NCBI GenBank assembly: GCA_050946575.1 | Contig: JBMNVB010000014.1 | Location: forward strand, 1-28,240 | DNA from: JALCRY01 sp050946575 | GTDB taxonomy: Bacteria; Bacillota; Clostridia; Peptostreptococcales; Anaerovoracaceae | Direction of reading: 5' to 3' | DNA: 28,240 nucleotides | Translations under genes and position numbers: made by a program | Notes under the pieces: model-generated | Seen by the model: the letters and a program-made list of their open reading frames with translations, nothing else | What the model was told of the DNA's origin: nothing | The model's database searches: none | Part shown: in pieces, positions 22,422 through 28,240 of the stretch | Layout: each line of letters begins with the position of its first letter | Numbering within the stretch: the first letter of the stretch is position 1

Positions 22422-23162
22422 CTAATCTTCGTCCCTGAAGATGCCGAGAGGATAAACCTCTTCCATCTCAGTCTTAACGTGTTCCATAGCCTGCTGCGGG
22501 CTCATGTGCCAGTTCGTCGGGCATGTCGACAGGATCTCCACGAACGAATATCCCTTGCCGTCGATCTGGTTCTGGAACGCCTTCTTCAGTACCTTCTTCG
22601 TCTGGTTGATATGCGGGATGTCATACAGAGCCGTTCTCGCAACCAGCTTAGGAGCTGTAAGAGTGTTGATGAGTTCGCATGCGCCTACCGGATAACCGTC
22701 AAGCTTCGGGTCTCTGCCGCGCGGGCATGTCGTAGCCTTCTGGCCGATCAGCGTCGTGGCAGCCATCTGGCCGCCCGTCATGCCGTAGATGTTGTTGTTG
22801 GCGAATACTACTGTGAAGTTCTCGCCTCTGGACGCAGCGGAGATCGTCTCGTCGAGTCCGATCGAGAGCAGGTCGCCGTCGCCCTGGTGGATGTAAAGAA
22901 TGCTGTCAGGAAGAGCAGCCTTTACGCCCGTTCCCGTGGCAGGAGCACGTCCGTGCAGACATGCGATCGAGTCAAGGTTCGCATAGTCATATGCAGGAGC
23001 TGTACATCCTACAGGAAGCAGCATAATAGTTCTGTCGAGCACGCCGAGTTCTTCGAGCACTTCGCCTATGATTTTATGCTCAAGACCATGTGTACAGCCC
23101 GGGCAGTAATGTGTCGGTTTATCCGTAAGGAACTTAGTTCTTTCGTAAATTACTTCCGCCAT
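22422..23162 (-). CDS. 2-oxoacid:ferredoxin oxidoreductase, beta (TPP-binding) subunit
   Basis: A 246-residue thiamine-diphosphate-binding subunit. HYCPGCTHG lies near residue 18, and the TPP/Mg site is IHQGDGDLLSIGLDE with the NNNIYGMTGGQMAATT loop after it. Size and motifs fit the branched-chain or 2-oxoglutarate class more than pyruvate oxidoreductases. The start is ATG 23162 with AAGGAGG upstream; a longer frame from a TTG at 23195 would overlap the alpha gene. It lies two bases after the alpha subunit. Confidence 0.93.
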   Translation of the reverse strand: MAEVIYERTKFLTDKPTHYCPGCTHGLEHKIIGEVLEELGVLDRTIMLLPVGCTAPAYDYANLDSIACLHGRAPATGTGVKAALPDSILYIHQGDGDLLSIGLDETISAASRGENFTVVFANNNIYGMTGGQMAATTLIGQKATTCPRGRDPKLDGYPVGACELINTLTAPKLVARTALYDIPHINQTKKVLKKAFQNQIDGKGYSFVEILSTCPTNWHMSPQQAMEHVKTEMEEVYPLGIFRDED

Positions 23163-23164
23163 TG

Positions 23165-24235
23165 TTATTTCGCCTCCTTCGCAATCTTCTCGCAAAGTGC
23201 AAACATATCCTTTGCGCTAGGCATAACGCCCGAAAGTCTGTGATACGTATAAACAGGCTTCGAACCCTTGAGCGCGATGTCTACATCCTGCTTCAGCTGA
23301 TCGATAGCCATCTCCGCGCAGAGCACGCCCTTGCAGTTCTTTGTAGCTTCCGCAAGCTGTTCATACGGGAACGGCCAGATAGTGACAGGTCTTACCATAC
23401 CGATCTTCACGCCGTTCTGCCTGCCGAGCTTCAGGACCTGTCTTGCGATCCTGGCCGTCGTTCCGAACGCTACGATAACTACGTCGGCATCGTCACAGTC
23501 AACGATATCTACCATTGTTTCGTTCTTTCTGATAAGATCGTATTTCTCAGCGTTCTTCAGGTTCCACGCTTCTGAATCAGCCGGTACATTGTACAGGCCC
23601 TTGATCATCGAATAGCTTCCGTCAGCTCTCTTTCCGCCCTGTACGCACCATGTCTTAGGATCAGGTACGGAAGGATCCGGCTGTACGTTTTCCTTGATAT
23701 CAACAGACTCCATCATCGCACCGATCGTAGCGTCGACTACGAGCGCGACAGGGTTCCTGTATTTGAAAGCGGTATCGAACGACTTCTGCATGAGGTCGCA
23801 TGCTTCCTGCAGCGTCGAAGGAGCATATGCAACTATGAAATAGTCTCCGTTTCCTCCGCCTCTCGTCATCTGGTTGTAGTCAGCCTGCGAAGCCTGGATA
23901 GTTCCGAGTCCCGGGCCGCCTCTCATTACATTGATAAATACTCCGGGGATCTCCGTCGATACGAGATTCGTGATACCTTCCTGCATCAGCGCGATGCCCA
24001 GGCCCGATGTGGAAGTAAGAGCTCTTACTCCGCATGCAGCGGCGCCGTAAACCATGTTTATCGACGCGACTTCACTTTCAGCCTGCTTGAAGATACCGCC
24101 CATATCTCTCAGTCTCCAGGACATATACTCCGGGATCTCGTTCTGAGGAGTGATAGGGTATCCAAAATAACATTTGCAACCTGCCTGAATAGCAGCTTCG
24201 GCTATGGCCTCGTTGCCCTTCATCAACTTCTTCAA
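23165..24235 (-). CDS. vorB: 2-oxoacid:ferredoxin oxidoreductase, alpha subunit (VorB-like)
   Basis: A 356-residue alpha subunit carrying the N-terminal pyrimidine-binding domain (GNEAIAEAAIQAGCKCYFGYPITPQNEI, then ALTSTSGLGIALMQEGITN) and a C-terminal domain II (about 245-356). Close clostridial relatives are usually named 3-methyl-2-oxobutanoate oxidoreductase VorB, so branched-chain 2-oxoacids are the likely substrates, with 2-oxoglutarate not excluded. The start is TTG 24235, chosen because GGAGGG is seven bases upstream; an in-frame ATG at 24223 is too far away. Confidence 0.92.
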   Translation of the reverse strand: MKKLMKGNEAIAEAAIQAGCKCYFGYPITPQNEIPEYMSWRLRDMGGIFKQAESEVASINMVYGAAACGVRALTSTSGLGIALMQEGITNLVSTEIPGVFINVMRGGPGLGTIQASQADYNQMTRGGGNGDYFIVAYAPSTLQEACDLMQKSFDTAFKYRNPVALVVDATIGAMMESVDIKENVQPDPSVPDPKTWCVQGGKRADGSYSMIKGLYNVPADSEAWNLKNAEKYDLIRKNETMVDIVDCDDADVVIVAFGTTARIARQVLKLGRQNGVKIGMVRPVTIWPFPYEQLAEATKNCKGVLCAEMAIDQLKQDVDIALKGSKPVYTYHRLSGVMPSAKDMFALCEKIAKEAK

Positions 24236-24250
24236 AGTATTTCCCTCCTT

Positions 24251-24457
24251 TTACTCTTTTGTGATTGTAATAGCCGCGTCTGGACATGTGATAGCACAGC
24301 TCTTGCATCCTATGCAATCCTCAACGCTCTTGCATTCAGCAAGCGGCATACCTTTGTCATTGAACTTGCCTGACATTCCCATGATGTTCTTCGGGCAGAG
24401 ATCGATGCAGAGGCCGCAGCCTTTACAATAGTTAGGATCTACTTTAACTATAAACAT
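24251..24457 (-). CDS. 2-oxoacid:ferredoxin oxidoreductase, delta (2[4Fe-4S] ferredoxin) subunit
   Basis: A 68-residue bacterial-type ferredoxin with two cluster motifs, CKGCGLCIDLCP and CIGCKSCAITCP. It passes electrons from the catalytic subunits to free ferredoxin. The open frame extends to 24619, but ATG 24457 has a near-perfect GGAGGTGA seven bases upstream and the family begins here. It is the first gene of the four-gene operon (delta, alpha, beta, gamma). Confidence 0.95.
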   Translation of the reverse strand: MFIVKVDPNYCKGCGLCIDLCPKNIMGMSGKFNDKGMPLAECKSVEDCIGCKSCAITCPDAAITITKE

Positions 24458-24515
24458 TGTATCACCTCCGGATATGTGTAGATAATAAGTGAGACTACAA
24501 TTACGTCCAATAAAA

Positions 24516-24543
24516 ATTATAGCATGACAATAAAAACATTCAA
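24516..24543 (-). promoter_or_regulatory. promoter of the 2-oxoacid oxidoreductase operon
   Basis: On the minus strand, -35 TTGAAT (24538-24543), a 16-base spacer and perfect -10 TATAAT (24516-24521), giving a leader of about 50 bases. A GCATTGAT word lies about 50 bases further upstream (24592-24599). Confidence 0.7.
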
Positions 24544-24607
24544 TCCTCAAAATTGTATGTATTACAATAAAGTTCAAGCCACTGACTCTGCGCATTGATG
24601 CGGCAGC

Positions 24608-24639
24608 AAAAAAGAGCACCCCTGCGGGTGCCCTCTTTA
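24608..24639 (-). terminator. Rho-independent terminator after ileS
   Basis: On the minus strand AAAGAG-G-GCACCC pairs with GGGTGC-TCTTT around a GCAG loop, with one bulged G, and is followed by a run of Ts. It lies about 22 bases after the ileS stop. Confidence 0.9.
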
Positions 24640-24661
24640 TTCATTTGATACGTTCCGCGTA

Positions 24662-27600
24662 TCATATCCTCTTCACTGAGATCTTCGCCGCGTGGCCGTT
24701 TATATCTACGTCTTCCGCGTCGCCCGCGGCCGCACCGAGCGATTCCGCAAGCGTCTCTTCCGTGATGTAGTCCTTATACTCGCTGACCGCAGCCTCTACG
24801 TCCGCGTCGGACGATACTCCGAGTTCGATTCTGTCCATCATCTCGAAGTCCTTCTGCTTCCTCATCTGCTGCACCTTCGAAACGATCTCCCTCGCGAATC
24901 CTTCCTTCACGAGTTCGTCCGTGAGTTCGGTGTCGAGGATCGTGAACAGGTTGTTCTCCGACGCTACCGCGAATCCTTCCTTCGCATCAATGCGCACATC
25001 CACGTATTCCGGGAGTACCCTGAACGTCTCGCCCTCGATATCGAGATCCACGCTTCCTTCTTCATTCAGCTGCTTCACGAACTCCGCCGTGTCCGCTTCC
25101 GCGAGCAGCTTCGCGAACGTCTTGATCTTCGCGCCGAGCATCGGACCTACAGTCGGATAATCCGGCTTCAGCGTATAGTTCATATATTTCGAAAGGTCAT
25201 TCTCGAATCTGACCTCCTTCACGTTCAGCTCTTCCATGATGAGCGGAGTGAGATCCGATATCAGGCTCTCGTATTTCCCGTCCACGAGCACTTCGGATAA
25301 CGGCTGTCTTACTTTTATCTGCTGCTTTTCACGCGCGCCTCTTCCGAGAGATACGAGTTCCCTCACGAGGTCCATACGCTCTTCTATGTGCTCGTTGATC
25401 CTGCTCTCGTCGCATACCGGATAATCGGCGAGATGCACTGACTCTTTTCCTGTAAGATCCACATACATCTCATCCGACAGGAACGGCGCGATCGGAGCCA
25501 TGAGTTCTGTGACGCCGACAAGGATGTCATAAGTCGTCTTGAAAACAGACTTCTTGTCATCTGTCATTTCCGGAGCCCAGAATCTTCTTCTCGCTCTCCT
25601 GATATACCAGTTCGAAAGGTCCTCGACAACGAAGTCCTGAACGGCTCTCGCAGCCTTCATCTGATAGTATTCGTCCATCGCCTCAGTAGCTGTTTTCACC
25701 GTCTTGTTGTACTTCGAGAGGATCCACTTATCAAGTTCTGGCATTGATTCGTAATCGACTTCGAAATCCTTCGGATCTATATCGTCAAGGTTCGCGTACA
25801 GCACGAAGAAGTTGTATACGTTCTTCAGTGTCCCGAAGAACTTGTTCATGTTATCGCGCATCCCGTCCTCGTCGAACTTCGTCGGCAGCCAGGCCGGGGA
25901 TCCCTGCATCAGGTACCATCTCACGGTGTCGGCCCCGTACTTGTCGAACATCTCGAACGGATCGACCGTATTTCCCTTGGATTTACTCATCTTTTTCCCG
26001 TCTTTGTCGAGGATGAGGTCGCCCACGAGAACGTTCCTGTACGGCGACTGATGCATTATCAGCGTCGATACGGCCATCAGCGAATAGAACCATCCTCTCG
26101 TCTGATCGATGCCCTCGCAGATATAATCCGCCGGGAACAGCTCGCCGAAATCATCCTTGTGCTCGAACGGATAATGCCACTGCGCGTACGGCATTGATCC
26201 GGAGTCGAACCAGCAGTCGATAACTTCCGGTATACGCGTCATCGTGCCGCCGCAGTCCGGGCATGTAAGATGGACTTCATCCACATAAGGCCTGTGCAGA
26301 TCGATGCTCATGTCGATGTCTTCCTGCGCTCTGTCGATGAGCTCCTGCCTGCTTCCCATGCACTCGACCTTTCCGCACTTCTCGCATCTCCAGATCGGGA
26401 TAGGCATGCCCCAGTATCTGTTTCTGGATATCGCCCAGTCTTTTACGTTTTCGAGCCAGTTTCCGAAACGCTTCTCGCCGACGAATTCAGGATACCAGTT
26501 CGTGGCGTTATTGTTAGCGACGAGTTCGTCTCTGACATCCGTCATCTTTATATACCAGCTCGGCTTCGCGTAATAGAGGAGAGGCGTGCCGCATCTCCAG
26601 CAATGCGGATAATCATGTGTTATCTTCTGCTTCGCGAACAGACGCCCCTGATCCGCGATCCATTTCATGATCTTCAGATCGAGCCCGTCTTCCATGACGT
26701 ACTCGCCCTTCCACGGTCCGGCAGTATATTTGCCCTGCAGGTCTACCGGATTCAGCATCGGCAGGCCGTATTCCATGCAGTTGTCATAGTCCTCTTCGCC
26801 GTATGCCGGGGCCGTGTGTACTATGCCCGTTCCGTCTTCGTCCGTGACATAATCCGCAAGGATCACGTAGAACGCCTTGTCATCCACAGGAATGTCATCG
26901 AAATCCATCAGCCGCTCGTATTCGACATACTCGAACTCTTTTCCCTTGAGCGTCTCGAGCACTTCATACTGCCCCTCACCGAGGATCTCATCGGCGTGTC
27001 TGGCCGCGAGGATCAGTGTCTTCCCCTTGTGCGGGCCGGCTGTCATCTTCGCCCTGACATAATCCAGATCCGGATTCATGGCTACGGCAAGGTTCCCTAT
27101 GACCGTCCACGGCGTCGTCGTCCACGCCAGGAAATATTCGTCATCGGCGTCCTTCCGCTTGAACATCATCGTGAGCGTCAGCACGGGGACTTCCTTGTAG
27201 CCCTGCGCGACTTCGTGCGACGCGAGTCCCGTTCCGCAGCGCGGGCAGTACGGGAGAACTTTGTGCCCCTCGTAGATGAGCCCTCTGTCGAACACCGTCC
27301 TGAGGATCCACCATTCTGATTCGATATAGTCATTGTCAAGCGTTTTATACGGATGATCCATGTCCGCGAAGAATCCCATCCTGTACGACATTTCCTGCCA
27401 GAGAGATTCATACTCGAACACCGATTCGCGGCATTTCTGGTTGAACTTTTCAATACCGTAGTTTTCTATATCCTGTTTCCCGTTGAATCCGAGCTTTTTC
27501 TCGACTTCGATCTCCACAGGCAGGCCGTGATTGTCCCATCCGGCTCTTCTTTCGGACTTATAACCCTTCATTACCTTGTAACGGCAGATCGAGTCCTTGA

Positions 27601-27787
27601 GAGTCCTGGAAAGCACATGGTGGATCCCCGGCTTCCCGTTCGCCGTCGGCGGCCCCTCATACCATATGAACGTCGGCTGCCCTTCCCTGTTATCAACTGT
27701 CTTCTGGAGCAGGTTCGTATCATACCAGTGTTTGGCCTGCTCCTTCTGCAGCTCGCCTATCGGCTTGTCCGAAAGATTTTTAAACAT
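24662..27787 (-). CDS. ileS: isoleucyl-tRNA synthetase, type 2 (GXHH signature)
   Basis: Class I synthetase that charges tRNA-Ile. The 1041-residue protein has the ATP-site signature as G54-I55-H56-H57 (NGKPGIHH) instead of HIGH, the editing domain in the middle, the KMSKS loop (DGKKMSKSKGNTVDP), and an anticodon-binding domain with a long C-terminal part. The PPTANGKPGIHHV start and the length mark it as the type 2, eukaryote-like IleRS, a class known for mupirocin resistance. The open frame extends to 28006 through the T-box leader; ATG 27787 has GGAAGG upstream and matches the family N-terminus. Confidence 0.97.
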   Translation of the reverse strand: MFKNLSDKPIGELQKEQAKHWYDTNLLQKTVDNREGQPTFIWYEGPPTANGKPGIHHVLSRTLKDSICRYKVMKGYKSERRAGWDNHGLPVEIEVEKKLGFNGKQDIENYGIEKFNQKCRESVFEYESLWQEMSYRMGFFADMDHPYKTLDNDYIESEWWILRTVFDRGLIYEGHKVLPYCPRCGTGLASHEVAQGYKEVPVLTLTMMFKRKDADDEYFLAWTTTPWTVIGNLAVAMNPDLDYVRAKMTAGPHKGKTLILAARHADEILGEGQYEVLETLKGKEFEYVEYERLMDFDDIPVDDKAFYVILADYVTDEDGTGIVHTAPAYGEEDYDNCMEYGLPMLNPVDLQGKYTAGPWKGEYVMEDGLDLKIMKWIADQGRLFAKQKITHDYPHCWRCGTPLLYYAKPSWYIKMTDVRDELVANNNATNWYPEFVGEKRFGNWLENVKDWAISRNRYWGMPIPIWRCEKCGKVECMGSRQELIDRAQEDIDMSIDLHRPYVDEVHLTCPDCGGTMTRIPEVIDCWFDSGSMPYAQWHYPFEHKDDFGELFPADYICEGIDQTRGWFYSLMAVSTLIMHQSPYRNVLVGDLILDKDGKKMSKSKGNTVDPFEMFDKYGADTVRWYLMQGSPAWLPTKFDEDGMRDNMNKFFGTLKNVYNFFVLYANLDDIDPKDFEVDYESMPELDKWILSKYNKTVKTATEAMDEYYQMKAARAVQDFVVEDLSNWYIRRARRRFWAPEMTDDKKSVFKTTYDILVGVTELMAPIAPFLSDEMYVDLTGKESVHLADYPVCDESRINEHIEERMDLVRELVSLGRGAREKQQIKVRQPLSEVLVDGKYESLISDLTPLIMEELNVKEVRFENDLSKYMNYTLKPDYPTVGPMLGAKIKTFAKLLAEADTAEFVKQLNEEGSVDLDIEGETFRVLPEYVDVRIDAKEGFAVASENNLFTILDTELTDELVKEGFAREIVSKVQQMRKQKDFEMMDRIELGVSSDADVEAAVSEYKDYITEETLAESLGAAAGDAEDVDINGHAAKISVKRI

Positions 27788-28065
27788 TTTACCCTTCCTT
27801 CCTGTCAACTGCGCACGATGACATCGCATCCTGATGAATCCGTCAGTTTTATTAAAAATCCCTGTTACGCGAACGTAACAGGGACGATCAAAAACTAAAC
27901 CGCGGTACCACCCTGATTGCCAGCATCCATCAATGCCGCCTCTCTTTGTGATATGAGCTCCAGACTGATCTGTCATGCACTCCGCCCGCGGCATCCCACC
28001 ATTCACCGTTCTCTCCTGGGTTTCTGTACATGACCGGTTCCTTCACAGCTCGTATTAAATTGTTA
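27788..28065 (-). promoter_or_regulatory. isoleucine T-box leader of ileS
   Basis: Senses uncharged tRNA-Ile and controls readthrough into ileS. The T-box AGGGTGGTACCGCGG is at 27900-27914 (minus strand). The terminator is CCCTGTTACG-TTCG-CGTAACAGGG (27860-27883) followed by ATTTTTAAT. Stem I can be drawn by hand: a lower helix GAGCT/AGCTC (28047-28051 with about 27956-27960), a helix GTCATG/CATGAC above it, and between them the loop AGATCAG with the isoleucine specifier ATC at 27967-27969. Confidence 0.93.
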
Positions 28066-28071
28066 GTGATT

Positions 28072-28100
28072 ATTTTACAGACATGCTCCCGCTATGTCAA
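28072..28100 (-). promoter_or_regulatory. promoter of the ileS T-box transcript
   Basis: On the minus strand, a perfect -35 TTGACA (28095-28100), a 17-base spacer and -10 TAAAAT (28072-28077). Transcription should begin near 28065. Confidence 0.85.
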
Positions 28101-28112
28101 GCAGTTCGCTCC

Positions 28113-28152
28113 AAAAAAGGTGCAGCGGCCAGACCCGCCGATCTGACCGCTG
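28113..28152 (-). terminator. Rho-independent terminator of a gene beyond the right edge
   Basis: On the minus strand CAGCGGTCAGA pairs with TCTGGCCGCTG (one G-U pair) around an eight-base loop, followed by CACC and six Ts. It implies a minus-strand gene ending near or beyond 28153. The remaining bases to 28240 hold no gene I can support. Confidence 0.8.
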
Positions 28153-28240
28153 TTCAAATGTTGAGTAAATGTCATTCTATAATACAGGGTGGTCAGCTCC
28201 GTATTACCTGTTACATTGCGTGGCTCGTTTTCCAGAAGTA

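Noticed and set aside
26270..27319. A 349-codon plus-strand open frame opposite ileS
   Set aside because: Antisense shadow of the highly conserved synthetase gene.
27788..28006. N-terminal extension of ileS by 73 codons
   Set aside because: The extension is translated T-box leader, including the terminator hairpin and antiterminator sequence.
28153..28240. Short open frames at the right edge on both strands
   Set aside because: The minus frame reads through a strong terminator and the plus frame has only about 24 codons and no ribosome binding site; nothing recognisable.
1..28240. Chi-site or KOPS explanation for the GCATTGAT word
   Set aside because: Those words are strongly strand-biased relative to replication; here orientations are 12 to 9.

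Overview
The window is gene-dense bacterial chromosome (28 protein genes, 24 on the minus strand). It carries no tRNA, rRNA, CRISPR array, insertion sequence or phage gene that I can see. The gene set points to an anaerobic Gram-positive of class Clostridia (Bacillota): a T-box leader for ileS, the murB-PHP-rapZ-whiA cluster, a ferredoxin-linked 2-oxoacid oxidoreductase, AGGAGG-type ribosome binding sites and sigma-A-type promoters. The coding DNA is fairly GC-rich for this group (about 54% by eye) with G/C-ending codons preferred. I cannot name the genus.

Layout, left to right. 53-1753 (-): a 23S rRNA m5U methyltransferase and a thioredoxin-like protein lacking the first active-site cysteine. 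1866-6505 (-): a tight operon murB, PHP phosphoesterase, rapZ, whiA, NYN/LOTUS protein, acyl-CoA thioesterase; yvcK, usual between rapZ and whiA, is absent. 6606-8595: a threonine/serine dehydratase divergent from a LysR regulator. 8700-9908 (+): argG alone, with a clear promoter and an ARG-box-like operator. 9992-11016 (-): YfcE-like phosphoesterase and PaaI-like thioesterase. 11212-12096 (+): a lone NMT1/THI5-like protein with no signal peptide. 12162-17142 (-): BMP-family lipoprotein, YgiQ radical SAM protein, solitary DNA methyltransferase and YitT membrane protein, with overlapping reading frames. 17213-18648 (-): nitrilase-family amidohydrolase and NUDIX hydrolase. 18729-20284 (-): a small P-loop protein and rlmN, the latter probably leaderless. 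20371-21777 (+): a MocR-type regulator. 21867-24457 (-): a four-subunit 2-oxoacid:ferredoxin oxidoreductase. 24662-28065 (-): ileS (type 2, GXHH signature) under an isoleucine T-box.

The genes are mostly housekeeping: cell-wall precursor synthesis and its regulators, amino-acid catabolism (dehydratase, 2-oxoacid oxidoreductase), arginine or citrulline metabolism, RNA modification and translation.

The most unusual signal is not a gene. The octamer GCATTGAT (or its complement ATCAATGC) occurs 21 times in 28 kb, where fewer than one is expected by chance. It lies on both strands, in several reading frames, twice as close inverted pairs, and inside two promoters. It behaves like a genome-wide DNA word (compare HIP1 or DNA uptake sequences) whose function is unknown to me.
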